Positions 52,079-60,520 of a stretch of 64,000 nucleotides of DNA are shown piece by piece. How positions within the stretch are numbered: the stretch's first letter is position 1; the number at the start of each line of letters is the position of its first letter. A program made the translations under genes and the position numbers. Origin of the DNA: Planctomycetales bacterium (GTDB lineage: Bacteria > Planctomycetota > Planctomycetia > Isosphaerales > Isosphaeraceae). The notes beneath the pieces were generated by a model. It was not told where the DNA came from. It did no database searches and was given only the letters and a program-made list of their open reading frames with translations. The stretch is taken from positions 1-64,000 of the forward strand of contig DAIDKV010000205.1 of the NCBI GenBank assembly GCA_027449865.1, in the 5' to 3' direction.

Positions 52079-53397
52079 CACATCATCCCTCCGGGCATAC
52101 CCATGCCCATCCCGGGCATCCCCATCATTCCGCCCATCATTCCGCCCATCATTCCGCCGCCCATCATGCTGTTCGTGCCTGGCGGGATGATGATCTTGCT
52201 CGGCTTCGATGGCTTGCGAGGAAGCTTCGCGAGCGCCGCCAGTTCGACCTTGGCCTTGGCGGCCCAGGGGCTCCGGGGCCATCGCTGGGGAATCCAGCCG
52301 AAGTAGTATTCGGCCGACGCCACCTTGCCGGCCCGCTTGTAGTAGCTTCCAATATTGAAAGCCTTCTCGGCCTCCGCCTCGTTGATGTGGTCGAGGGTAG
52401 TAATGAGCTTGGGGTTGCCGGCCTGGCTCTCGGGGTACGTCGCATAGACCCGGCGCACCAGTTCGCGTGCCTTTTCCAGGCCGGAGGCATCGTACTCGGG
52501 TCCAAGGTAGCCCTTCATCCGCGAGTCGATCGCGGTGAGGTAAGCGTATTGAAGGAAATCGCTCTTCTTGCTGGAGAACTCGTCGATGAACTGCTCGTAA
52601 TAGACGGACGCCGTCTCGTAATCCTGGTGCTTGTAGTAGAAGTCGGCCAGGTCAATGGCCGCCTGCTCGGCGAGCGGGCCTGTCGGGTCGTTGAACCGAA
52701 CGTGTTCCAGCTCCTTGATCCCTGAGCCCTGCGTGTCGATGAGCGGGAGTCGGCCGTCGAAGTGCGCCAGCAACGGCAGTTTCTTCTCGGCGGGCAACTT
52801 AGGATCCGACTGCGAGAGCCAGATCTGCGCCAGCTCATACTCGCGGCGGACGAGCTTCTCCTTGTAATTGGTGGCCGGATATTCGTTATAGAGCTTCATG
52901 TAGCTATCGGAAGCCTTGGTGTAGGCTTTCCGCTGAAACTGGCTCTCGGCGAGGTACCATGAGGCGTTCTCGCCCCAGGTCGAGCCCTTTCGATCCTTGG
53001 CGATCTTGGCGAACTGTTTCTCGGCCTCTTCGAAGACTCCCTTCTGGAAGAGGCTGATGGCGGCGTCGAGCTCCGCATCGGCCTGAGGGTCGGGAGCCGG
53101 CTTGGCGAGCGGTCTCCAGCCGTCGGAGCCAAGGACCAGCGTCGAGGCCGGCGGCCCGGCCGCAGTCGACTTCGGTAGCGGTCGAGGAGTCAGCCAGCGC
53201 TGGAGAAAGCTCCCCGGATCGGTGGACTTGCTCTCCCCTCGCTCCTCGGGCGTCATCCGCTTGAAGAGGCTTCCGTCGTAGGCGGCGCGCCACTTGCTAA
53301 TCGGGCTGACGTAGGTCGCACAGCCGGCGGCCGGTAGCGCGGTCATCGTCAGCAGAACCGCGGCGATCCGTCGGACGTTCGTTTTCAGGCGGATCAT
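52078..53397 (-). CDS. bamD: BamD-like TPR lipoprotein with Met/Gly-rich tail
   Basis: 439 residues from ATG 53397, overlapping the recO stop as ATGA. A leader with lipobox-like ALPAAGC is followed by a Pro-rich spacer and TPR repeats: ELDAAISLFQKGVFEEAEKQ, WYLAESQFQRKAYTKASDSY, AIDLADFYYKHQDYETASVY and KAFNIGSYYKRAGKVASAEY then YFGWIPQRWP. This is the outer-membrane assembly lipoprotein BamD type, longer than the roughly 245 residues of E. coli BamD. The last 30 residues are Met, Gly and Pro only, encoded in part by a 12-bp tandem repeat; this tail is odd. BamD works with BamA in folding outer-membrane barrels; BamA is not seen in this window. Confidence 0.8.
   Translation of the reverse strand: MIRLKTNVRRIAAVLLTMTALPAAGCATYVSPISKWRAAYDGSLFKRMTPEERGESKSTDPGSFLQRWLTPRPLPKSTAAGPPASTLVLGSDGWRPLAKPAPDPQADAELDAAISLFQKGVFEEAEKQFAKIAKDRKGSTWGENASWYLAESQFQRKAYTKASDSYMKLYNEYPATNYKEKLVRREYELAQIWLSQSDPKLPAEKKLPLLAHFDGRLPLIDTQGSGIKELEHVRFNDPTGPLAEQAAIDLADFYYKHQDYETASVYYEQFIDEFSSKKSDFLQYAYLTAIDSRMKGYLGPEYDASGLEKARELVRRVYATYPESQAGNPKLITTLDHINEAEAEKAFNIGSYYKRAGKVASAEYYFGWIPQRWPRSPWAAKAKVELAALAKLPRKPSKPSKIIIPPGTNSMMGGGMMGGMMGGMMGMPGMGMGMPGGMM
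52121..52156 (-). repeat. Three perfect copies of a 12-bp in-frame repeat in bamD
   Basis: CCCATCATTCCG occurs three times without change (52121-52132, 52133-52144, 52145-52156). Read on the minus strand it encodes Gly-Met-Met-Gly units in the BamD-like C-terminal tail. Partial copies flank it. A unit of four codons lets copy number change without a frameshift. Confidence 0.9.
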
Positions 53398-54149
53398 TCC
53401 GTTGAAACTCCCAACAGGGGACGGAGTCGCGGGCGGTGCCCGAGGACGTGGCTGATGACCGCGCCAACCGTCTCACGCGCCCGGGCCAGTCCCGTCGACG
53501 TCGGATCCAGCCTGCGCCAGGCGTCGCCCGGACTGGCGAGGGCACGGATCGCCTCCAGCTCGCCGGACGTGATCGCAACCACATGCGGCGGGCCAGTTCG
53601 GCAGGCCTCACAGAGGATCCCACCGGTCGCCAGGCCGAACCAGATCGTTCCCCCCCTCGGCTCGACCGGCGCCCCGCAATGGGCACACGACTCGAGCGCT
53701 GGCATCAACCCCAGCTCGCGCAGGCACGCCAGCTCGAACCGGAGTACCCTCCGCGACCGCAACTCGGGCTCGCCCAGATGCCGCAGCGTGATCCGCGCCG
53801 CGTCGAAGAGCTTCGGATGCGGATCGTGGAGGTCGGTCAGCTCGTTCAACAGCTCGGCAACGTAATAGCCGGCATACAGGGACGCCAGATCGCGGCGCAG
53901 AGGTGCAAAGCGCTCGACAGGAGCCGCCTCGGTCAGGAGGTCGAGCGCCTCGGACGCCTTGGGGATCAGCACGATATCCGAAAGCCCGAGCAGGTCAAGC
54001 CCACCCTGCATCGACGACTTCGGCCGCCGCGCCCCCTTCGCCAGCACGCCGACCTTCCCCAGTTCCCGGGTGAAGAGCGTTGCCACCAGGCTGGTCTCGA
54101 AGACCTCGATGGTCCGGATCACGATCGCGAGGGTCCGGCTTGTCGGCAC
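53394..54149 (-). CDS. recO: DNA repair protein RecO
   Basis: 251 residues, the usual RecO length, from ATG 54149. The N-terminal OB-fold is visible in AIVIRTIEVFETSLVATLFT and ELGKVGVLAKGARRPKSSMQ. A helical domain follows with DLASLYAGYYVAELLNEL. The C-terminal zinc element has CAHCGAP and CEACR pairs. RecO loads RecA together with RecR at single-strand gaps in the RecF pathway. The stop overlaps the bamD start (ATGA), so recO is the head of an operon with envelope genes bamD and lptE, and may be read on to folP and proA. Confidence 0.95.
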   Translation of the reverse strand: MPTSRTLAIVIRTIEVFETSLVATLFTRELGKVGVLAKGARRPKSSMQGGLDLLGLSDIVLIPKASEALDLLTEAAPVERFAPLRRDLASLYAGYYVAELLNELTDLHDPHPKLFDAARITLRHLGEPELRSRRVLRFELACLRELGLMPALESCAHCGAPVEPRGGTIWFGLATGGILCEACRTGPPHVVAITSGELEAIRALASPGDAWRRLDPTSTGLARARETVGAVISHVLGHRPRLRPLLGVSTE

Positions 54150-54188
54150 ACTCCCGCTCCCCGGCCTTGACGGCCGATCGATCCCATT

Positions 54189-55511
54189 CTAACCCAATCC
54201 CTTGCCGACCAAGCCCGCCGCGATCTCGCCCGCGAGATAGCCGGTGCTCCAGGCGGCCTGAAAATTGTATCCGCCGATCAGGCCGTCGAGGTCCAGAACC
54301 TCGCCAGCAAAGTGCAGGCCGGGAACGATCCGGCTCTCCATCGTCCTTGGATCGACTTCCTTGAGGGCGACACCCCCGCTGGTCACCTCCGCCTTCTCAA
54401 AGCCGAGCGTGCCGACGATCGGCAAGGGAAGTCCCTTGAGCGCGTCGACCAGCCGGTGCCGCTCGTCGCGTGAAAGATCGGGCCCCATTCGCGCCAGAGA
54501 GACGCCCGCGGCCGGAACGATGCATTCGGCCAGCCGCCTCGGAACCGTGTCGGGCAGGATCGCCGCGATCGGTCGACGCCCGCGCCGGCTCTCGCCCTGA
54601 AGAGCCCGATCGAGATCCTCACGCGAGTCGCCCGGCAGTAGATCGAGCCGGAGCGACAGCCGACGGGGATCGTCCGATCGAGCCACCGCCCGGCTCACGT
54701 CGAGAATTGCCGGACCGGTCAGCCCAAAATGGGCGAACAACACCGCCTCACGCCGCGATTGCAGCGATTCCCCGTCGCGGTCGTGAACCGAGGCGACCGC
54801 ATCGGCGAGCGTGATCCCCTTCAAGTCGGCGACCCATCCGGGTTCGACCCGCAGCGGCACCAGCGCCGGCCGTGTCTCAACAATCGAATGGCCGAGCCGG
54901 CGGGCCAGCTCGAATCCGTCGCCGGTGGTTCCGCAACCAGGGTAGGACAGTCCGCCGACGGTCAAGATCACCCGACGCGCCGCGATCGCCGCGTCGGCCG
55001 TACGAATGAGAAAACCCTCGGAGGTCGGCTGAATCTCCTTCACCGCGGAATGCGGACGGAACTCAGCCCCCGAGCGTTCCAGCCGTCGCACCAGGGCTTC
55101 CAGAACATCAACCGCCCGGTCGGATGCCGGAAAGACCTTGCCGTTGGACTCGACCTTCAACCGGACGCCGGCTTCCTCAAACAGGCGGACGGTCGCGTCG
55201 ACGTCGAACTTCCGGAGAGCGGGTCCGAGGAACGCCCCATTCTCGCCGAACGCCTGCTGAATCGCCCGTGCACCTCGGCAAAGCCCAGCGTCGAACGCCG
55301 GTGCGACCGGCCCGCCCACGCTCTCGATCCGACGAAGTCCCCGCGCATTGGTGACGTTGCACCGCGTCCCGCCGGAAATCAGAATCTTGACGCCTGCCCG
55401 GCGGTTTTTTTCCAGCAAAACGACTCGTGCGCCGCATTCCGAGGCGCGTGTTGCGGCCATCAGCCCGGCAGCGCCAGCCCCCAGCACGGCAAGGTCGTGA
55501 ACGTCACTCAT
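54189..55511 (-). CDS. HI0933/YhiN-type flavoprotein (NAD(P)/FAD-dependent oxidoreductase)
   Basis: 440 residues from ATG 55511. The N-terminus has the FAD-binding Rossmann motif LAVLGAGAAGLMAATRASE followed by RVVLLEKNRRAGVKILISGG, the signature of the HI0933/BaiN group. The second nucleotide segment is visible in RVILTVGGLSYPGCGTTGDG, and the C-terminal FAD contact in GLHFAGEVLDLDGLIGGYNF with QAAWSTGYLAG following. These proteins are flavin-dependent oxidoreductases of uncertain substrate; the BaiN name for bile-acid work does not apply here without evidence. Located 39 bp upstream of recO on the same strand. Confidence 0.93.
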   Translation of the reverse strand: MSDVHDLAVLGAGAAGLMAATRASECGARVVLLEKNRRAGVKILISGGTRCNVTNARGLRRIESVGGPVAPAFDAGLCRGARAIQQAFGENGAFLGPALRKFDVDATVRLFEEAGVRLKVESNGKVFPASDRAVDVLEALVRRLERSGAEFRPHSAVKEIQPTSEGFLIRTADAAIAARRVILTVGGLSYPGCGTTGDGFELARRLGHSIVETRPALVPLRVEPGWVADLKGITLADAVASVHDRDGESLQSRREAVLFAHFGLTGPAILDVSRAVARSDDPRRLSLRLDLLPGDSREDLDRALQGESRRGRRPIAAILPDTVPRRLAECIVPAAGVSLARMGPDLSRDERHRLVDALKGLPLPIVGTLGFEKAEVTSGGVALKEVDPRTMESRIVPGLHFAGEVLDLDGLIGGYNFQAAWSTGYLAGEIAAGLVGKGLG

Positions 55512-55604
55512 GGTGTGGGGCTGGGTCATGCCGGGCAAGGTGTTTGAATCAAGATGGAATCTGCAATCGAAAATCCTGGACAGACTCCGCGCCTCTGACT
55601 TCGC

Positions 55605-57800
55605 TTATCCGACCGTCGGGGTCACCAATGGGGCCGCGGCGTGGCCGATCGGGCTGGTCTCGCAGGCTTCGATCGCCATGTTCTGAAACTCCACCTGCGA
55701 GCGAATGGCCGGCTCATGGGGTCCAGGCGGGGAAACACGGCGATAGGTTCCGTCGGCTTGAAGCTCGCGCGCCTTGACGTTGTCAGCCAGCAGGACGCCG
55801 AGGATGCCGTCGACCATGCGCCGGCGCAAGGGAGGGGCCTCGATCGGGAACATCAGTTCGACGCGGCGGCGGAAATTTCGGGGCATCCAGTCGGCTGAGG
55901 CGCAGAAGACCTCGGGCTCGTCGCCATTCTGGAAGTAGGCGATCCGGGAGTGTTCGAGGTATTTATCCACGATGCTAATCACGCGGATACGGTCGGAAAC
56001 TCCGGGAAGTCCTGGGCGCAGGCAGCAGATCCCGCGGACAATCAGGTCGATGCGAACGCCGGCCTGAGAAGCTCGATAGAGGGCCTCGATGATCTCCGGG
56101 TCAACCAAGGAGTTGACCTTGGCGATGATCCGGGCGGGACGACCCTGCTCGGCGTGGGCCCGCTCGCGCTCGATCAGGACCAGAAGCCGAGCGCCCAGGT
56201 GTTTCGGCGCCATGATCAGTCGATTCCATTCGTTTCCCTGGGAATAGCCGGTCAGGACGTTGAACAGCGCGCTGGCGTCCTCGCCAAACTCAGCCCGGCA
56301 AGTGAAGAAACTGAGGTCGGTGTAAAGCCTCGCGGTCATCGGGTTGTAGTTCCCGGTCCCGAGGTGGACGTACCGTTTGATCCCGTCGTGCTCGCGGCGG
56401 ACGACCAGCGCGGCCTTGCAGTGTGTCTTTAGCCCGACGATTCCATAGACGACATGGACGCCGGCCTTCTGAAGCATCCGGGCCTTGTCGATGTTGTTCT
56501 CTTCGTCGAGTCTGGCCTGAAGCTCGACCAGCGCCGTGACTTGCTTGCCGTTCTCGGCCGCTCGGGCGAGCGCGTTGATGATCGGGTTGGCCTCGGCGGT
56601 CCGGTAGAGCGTCATCTTGATCGCGAGAACTCCCGGATCCTCGGAAGCTTGCTCGATGAACTGTACAACAGTGCCGAACGACTCATACGGATGATGCACC
56701 AGCAGGTCATGGTCGCGGATCGCGCCGAAGATGCTCTTCCTCCGTGCCAGGACGGGCGGCATCTGCGGCTCAAAGGGCGGCTCGCGGAGGTCCCGAAAGC
56801 CTTCCAGCTTCCAGAGCCCGCTGAGTACGGTCAGGTCGACCGGCCCGGTGACCTTGTAGACATCGCGCTCCTCCAGCTCGAGTGCCGAGGACGAGAGCAA
56901 CTGGGCAAGGAATCCCTCGTCGGCCCCTTCGGAAATCTCGAGCCGGACTGCGGCGCCCCATTTCCGCTGGCGAAGAGTTTCCTCGATGGTCGACAGCAGG
57001 CTACTGCGGACCTCGCTCTCCTGGATGGTGAGGTCGCTATTCCGGGTCACGCGGAAGGCGACCCGTTCGGTGACGCGATAGCCTCCAAAGAGGACGTCGA
57101 GTCGCGGACCAATCACGTCCTCCAGCAGGACGAACCGGCGCTGGCCGTCGGCCTCGTCGGGTAGTGGAACGAGCCGGTTCAGCACCGAGGGAACCTGAAG
57201 CACGGCATAGAGCGGCCTTGCGTGCGACTTGTCCGGCTCAATTCGCAGCAGGAGGTTCAGGCTCTTATTGTGGACGTGCGGAAACGGATGTGCCGGGTCG
57301 ATCGCCAGTGGTGTGAGCACCGGGTACACCTGGCTATCGAAGTAGGCGTCGAGGTGGGCGTTTTGCGAATCGCTTAGCTCGGCTGGCGAGCAGACCCGAA
57401 TACCGTGCTTCAAGATCATCGGCCGGAGTTCGGCATACCAGGTCTCGTACATCCGGCCGACGAAGTCGTGCGCCCGCCTGGAGATCTCCACAAGTTGTGC
57501 CAGCGAGCCCATGCCATCGGGCGGCGGGTCCTGCGGCTCAAGATTCTCGTAGACCTGCGCCTGGAGCCCGGCGACGCGGACCTCGAAGAACTCATCGAGA
57601 TTTGAGGCGCAGATGGCGAGGAATTTGACCCGATCGAGGAGCGGGTTGGAGGCCTCGCGCGCTTCTTCCAGCACACGCTCGTTGAAGTCGAGCCAGCTTA
57701 GCTCGCGGTTGATGAACCAGCCTGGGTCGGGGACAGAAACCGGCGGCACGTTTGAGGGCGCCACGAGGGCCGCCGGCCCGTTGAGTTGTTCGATTGACAT
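55605..57800 (-). CDS. ppk: Polyphosphate kinase 1
   Basis: 731 residues from ATG 57800, in the usual Ppk1 range. It makes polyphosphate reversibly from ATP. The N-terminal domain opens with FINRELSWLDFNERVLEEA. Later come HPYESFGTVVQFIEQASEDP, VLAIKMTLYRTA, the phosphorylated-His motif RYVHLGTGNYNPMTARLYTD, GIVGLKTHCKAALVVRRE, and a second His in KYLEHSRIAYFQNG, which matches the other conserved active-site His of the family. All are PLD-fold Ppk1 features, so active enzyme is expected. The nfo gene lies about 65 bp upstream on the same strand and the flavoprotein gene lies about 95 bp downstream. Confidence 0.97.
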   Translation of the reverse strand: MSIEQLNGPAALVAPSNVPPVSVPDPGWFINRELSWLDFNERVLEEAREASNPLLDRVKFLAICASNLDEFFEVRVAGLQAQVYENLEPQDPPPDGMGSLAQLVEISRRAHDFVGRMYETWYAELRPMILKHGIRVCSPAELSDSQNAHLDAYFDSQVYPVLTPLAIDPAHPFPHVHNKSLNLLLRIEPDKSHARPLYAVLQVPSVLNRLVPLPDEADGQRRFVLLEDVIGPRLDVLFGGYRVTERVAFRVTRNSDLTIQESEVRSSLLSTIEETLRQRKWGAAVRLEISEGADEGFLAQLLSSSALELEERDVYKVTGPVDLTVLSGLWKLEGFRDLREPPFEPQMPPVLARRKSIFGAIRDHDLLVHHPYESFGTVVQFIEQASEDPGVLAIKMTLYRTAEANPIINALARAAENGKQVTALVELQARLDEENNIDKARMLQKAGVHVVYGIVGLKTHCKAALVVRREHDGIKRYVHLGTGNYNPMTARLYTDLSFFTCRAEFGEDASALFNVLTGYSQGNEWNRLIMAPKHLGARLLVLIERERAHAEQGRPARIIAKVNSLVDPEIIEALYRASQAGVRIDLIVRGICCLRPGLPGVSDRIRVISIVDKYLEHSRIAYFQNGDEPEVFCASADWMPRNFRRRVELMFPIEAPPLRRRMVDGILGVLLADNVKARELQADGTYRRVSPPGPHEPAIRSQVEFQNMAIEACETSPIGHAAAPLVTPTVG

Positions 57801-57865
57801 GATAATGGACGCCTCGCCGCGGTCGATCTCCACGACCGGGCCGGCTCGTCTTGCCCCGGGGGTGA

Positions 57866-58783
57866 TCAGCGCCGGCGCGGGCCCCGCGACCGCCGATCGG
57901 GCTGAACGAGCTGATGCAGCACCCGGGCGTTGCGGACGTCGAGATCCTCGCCGTCCGTATTTCCCTTGGGCGTCTCGAGGATCATCGGCAGGTCGCGGAA
58001 CCGCGGATCATTCACCAGGTTACGGAATGGCTCCAGTCCCATCTCACCGACGCCAATTCCCGCGTGCCGGTCGACGCGACTCCCCAGGCCCCGACAACTA
58101 TCGTTGAGGTGCCAGAGTCGCAATCGTCCGAGGCTCACGGAATGATCGAGTCGGTCGATTGTTTCATGGTACTCCTCCGGTGTGCCCATCGGATAGCCCG
58201 CCGCGAAAATATGGCAAGTATCCGCGCAAACTCCAAACCGCTCGGGCCGCTCCACCTGATCCAGAATCGCCCCCAGGTGCTCGAATCGGTGCCCGAGGCA
58301 GGTCCCCTGCCCGGCCGTCGTCTCCAGGTCAATCCGAACGCCGACCCCCGCTGTCCGACGAACGACCTCGTTCAGCCCCCGCGCCACGCGATCGATCCCC
58401 GCGGCTTCTCCCTGGCCCATGTGAGCGCCCGGATGCATCACCAGGTCCTCGATTCCCAGCGTCGCGCTACGTTCCACCTCGTCGACCATCGCCCCGATTG
58501 AACGTTCCCAGAGAACGTCGTCCGGACTGGCCAGGTTGATCAGGTACGACGTGTGGGCGACCGGTTCGACCACCCCCGTCTCGTCGAGTGCCGCGCGGAA
58601 GGCGCGGGCATGCTCGTCGGTGAGCGGAATGCCGGTCCATCGGTTGTTGTTTTTGGTGAAAAGCTGGACGGTCCGAAAGGGCACGGCGTGCGCTGCGTGA
58701 ACGGCCCGATCACACCCTCCGGCAATCGACATGTGTGCCCCGAATTTCCGCCCTGTCGCTTCGCGATCGGGTTCCTTCCGCAT
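57866..58783 (-). CDS. nfo: Deoxyribonuclease IV (apurinic/apyrimidinic endonuclease)
   Basis: About 305 residues from ATG 58783, which has GGAGAA six bases upstream; ATG 58795 is the other choice. It cuts DNA 5' of abasic sites in base excision repair. The TIM-barrel trinuclear-zinc family signatures are present: FGAHMSIAGG, VAHTSYLINLASPDD, LVMHPGAHMGQGE, LETTAGQGTCLGHRFEHL, VCADTCHIFAAGY, WHLNDS and DRHAGIGVGEMGLEPFRNLV, ending in ILETPKGN. All metal-binding His, Asp and Glu positions appear intact. It is divergent from the small membrane protein gene at 58920. Confidence 0.96.
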   Translation of the reverse strand: MRKEPDREATGRKFGAHMSIAGGCDRAVHAAHAVPFRTVQLFTKNNNRWTGIPLTDEHARAFRAALDETGVVEPVAHTSYLINLASPDDVLWERSIGAMVDEVERSATLGIEDLVMHPGAHMGQGEAAGIDRVARGLNEVVRRTAGVGVRIDLETTAGQGTCLGHRFEHLGAILDQVERPERFGVCADTCHIFAAGYPMGTPEEYHETIDRLDHSVSLGRLRLWHLNDSCRGLGSRVDRHAGIGVGEMGLEPFRNLVNDPRFRDLPMILETPKGNTDGEDLDVRNARVLHQLVQPDRRSRGPRRR

Positions 58784-58842
58784 GGATTTCTCCATCGATC
58801 GACTTCATCCCTGGGGAACCGGGTCCTGACGAAATCCGTCCC

Positions 58843-58872
58843 TTGCAGACAGCGACCCGTCGATCCTACAAT
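58843..58872 (+). promoter_or_regulatory. Candidate sigma-70 promoter for the gene at 58920
   Basis: TTGCAG (58843-58848), an 18-base spacer and TACAAT (58867-58872) give a leader of about 40 bases before the ATG at 58920. The boxes match the style of the candidate at 10848-10876. Assigned by eye. Confidence 0.4.
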
Positions 58873-58919
58873 GATTTTCAGCGTCGCCACGTCCAGGGAA
58901 GAATGCCGGGGGTTTGACC

Positions 58920-59390
58920 ATGGGAGTCCTGATCTGGGCTGGCATCCTCTCGGTCTGTGTCCTGGCCGCGAGCTGGTTCTTCCTCCGCCGTCCTCTCCGC
59001 CAGATTTTTGAGGACGTGCACGTGGACCACGCCCGAGAGCTCTTCCACCAGCAGCGAGAATGGCTGGAGGCTCGGTTCATCACGGCGCTGACTCGCGTCG
59101 ATTACGCCGAGGGCCAGCGCTGGGAATCGGCACAGTGGGATGACGAGGTCCTCTGGGCTCGCGACCGCCAGACGAGGCATTTACTGGCCCTGGTCTGCGT
59201 CCACTTCGACCCGGCACCATTTGACCTGATGGCGATCTCACGCCATGCCACGGCTCTCTTTGAATACCGGAAAGGCCGGTGGCACGTCGAGGGAAAACGG
59301 CTGGATGAGGTCCGGCCGGATGAGGCCGTCGGCCGGAACCAGCGGTTCGAGGCCGTCGCCATCTCGCCGCCGCCGCGCCGAATGGTCTAG
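58920..59390 (+). CDS. Small membrane-anchored hypothetical protein
   Basis: 156 residues from ATG 58920, with GGGGG about eight bases upstream. One N-terminal membrane helix (VLIWAGILSVCVLAASWFFL) is followed by basic residues (RRPLRQ) and a soluble domain with VHVDHARELFHQQREWLEAR, HLLALVCVHFDPAPFDLMAI and ATALFEYRKGRWHVEGKRLD. By the positive-inside rule the domain would be cytoplasmic. The content is typical of a real, conserved small protein but I do not recognise the family. It converges on the RraA-like gene with a 30 bp gap. Confidence 0.75.
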   Translation: MGVLIWAGILSVCVLAASWFFLRRPLRQIFEDVHVDHARELFHQQREWLEARFITALTRVDYAEGQRWESAQWDDEVLWARDRQTRHLLALVCVHFDPAPFDLMAISRHATALFEYRKGRWHVEGKRLDEVRPDEAVGRNQRFEAVAISPPPRRMV

Positions 59391-59420
59391 ACCAGACGCG
59401 GCGGCTCTGGCTCGGTCGAT

Positions 59421-60140
59421 TTATTCGCGGATCCTGGTGTGCGCGACCTGCCGGAGTCGAATGTATTCCTCCAGGTCGAAATCGTCCTCGGCGCAGCATT
59501 CCAGCAGCGGGCGTTCGCGGCGTTCGACTTCGGCGCATGCCTCGGCGAGTTGGTGGGCGACGGAGTGGGGGACCAGGCAAACGCCGTGCTTATCGGCGTG
59601 GATCAGGTCGCCACAGTGGATCTCCACTCCGCCGAGGGTGACCGGAGTGTCGAATTCGACGAGCCGGACATACGCGTGGCTGACGCACGGATTCAGCCCG
59701 AAGAGCTGGAAGCCGAGCGCTCGAACCTCGTCGAGGTCACGGGGGCATCCGCTGGTGATATGCCCGATGCAGCCGAGCTTCTGATGGATCGTCGCGGTGA
59801 CCTCGCCGAACTGCGCCCCAAGGCCGGGCGGGTCGTCGAGGTCCTGGGCCACGGCGATTTTCGGGCCGGGCTGGCTGGCGACGTACCGGAAGTAGTCGCC
59901 GAGCAGGTCGGGTTGCTGGGGCTCGTCGGGGCCCGGCGGCGCGGCCTTGGTCTTGGAGGTCACCGCGTAGCCGACGATCGGGCCGAGGTCCGGCAGCAGG
60001 CACCGGATGTAATGCGGGAGAAATCCAGTGTGCCTCGGACGGACGTTGAACAACTCGATCGCGTTGGCGATCGTCGGCGTGTTGTACCGCCGCAGGGCCC
60101 GCAGTTCGTTGGGGGTCAGTCGCGATCCGGCTTCGGACAT
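59421..60140 (-). CDS. RraA-family protein (HMG aldolase-like / RNase E regulator-like)
   Basis: 239 residues from ATG 60140. The fold signature of the RraA/4-hydroxy-4-methyl-2-oxoglutarate aldolase family is visible: YNTPTIANAIELFNVRPRHT, LGPIVGYAVTSKTKA, FGEVTATIHQKLGCIGHITS and GCPRDLDEVRALGFQLFGLN. The G-x-x-R-D-x-x-x-x-R segment binds the metal-pyruvate part in HMG aldolases. The C-terminal VEIHCGDLIHADKHGVCLVP is also diagnostic. Without a catabolic neighbour I cannot tell an aldolase from an RNase E regulator. Confidence 0.9.
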   Translation of the reverse strand: MSEAGSRLTPNELRALRRYNTPTIANAIELFNVRPRHTGFLPHYIRCLLPDLGPIVGYAVTSKTKAAPPGPDEPQQPDLLGDYFRYVASQPGPKIAVAQDLDDPPGLGAQFGEVTATIHQKLGCIGHITSGCPRDLDEVRALGFQLFGLNPCVSHAYVRLVEFDTPVTLGGVEIHCGDLIHADKHGVCLVPHSVAHQLAEACAEVERRERPLLECCAEDDFDLEEYIRLRQVAHTRIRE

Positions 60141-60170
60141 GCGTCTTGCTCCGCTGGGGACTGGTTGGGC

Positions 60171-60518
60171 TCAAAAGAAAGACGGGCGCGGGTCCTCAAA
60201 TTCCCGGTTCACGAGCAAATGGCGATTGCGACCCTTCAGTTCACTCGGAGCCAGGATAAGCAGCAGGAGAATATCCTCTCTGGTACGCTTGTCCAGCCTA
60301 TCGATGACTTCGAAGACCAGGTCCTCGCGCTCAGGGACAGGCATTTTCTCGAATCTCGGGTCGATTACGCGAACGCGGATCGAGGCCGAATTGTAGCGGT
60401 AGGCGTCTACTTGCTGAAAACCAGCCTGTCGGAATCGTTCTTCGATGACCCGAGTCTCGTCCGTCTTCTTGTTTTCCCAGAGCGGGACTTCCGGCTGGGT
60501 CGATGTTCTCTTCGCCAT
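60171..60518 (-). CDS. Small protein, distantly BolA-like
   Basis: 115 residues from ATG 60518, two bases after the HEPN gene stop. The N-terminus is polar (KRTSTQPEVPLWENKKTDET). The core, VIEERFRQAGFQQVDAYRYN then SASIRVRVIDPRFEKMPVPE, EDLVFEVIDRLDKRTREDIL and LLLILAPSELK, has the helix-strand-strand-helix-helix pattern of BolA-like proteins, with the conserved-looking RVRVIDPRF as the second strand. The similarity is by eye and weak. The tight linkage to the HEPN gene suggests the two proteins work as a pair. Confidence 0.65.
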   Translation of the reverse strand: MAKRTSTQPEVPLWENKKTDETRVIEERFRQAGFQQVDAYRYNSASIRVRVIDPRFEKMPVPEREDLVFEVIDRLDKRTREDILLLLILAPSELKGRNRHLLVNREFEDPRPSFF

Positions 60519-60520
60519 CG

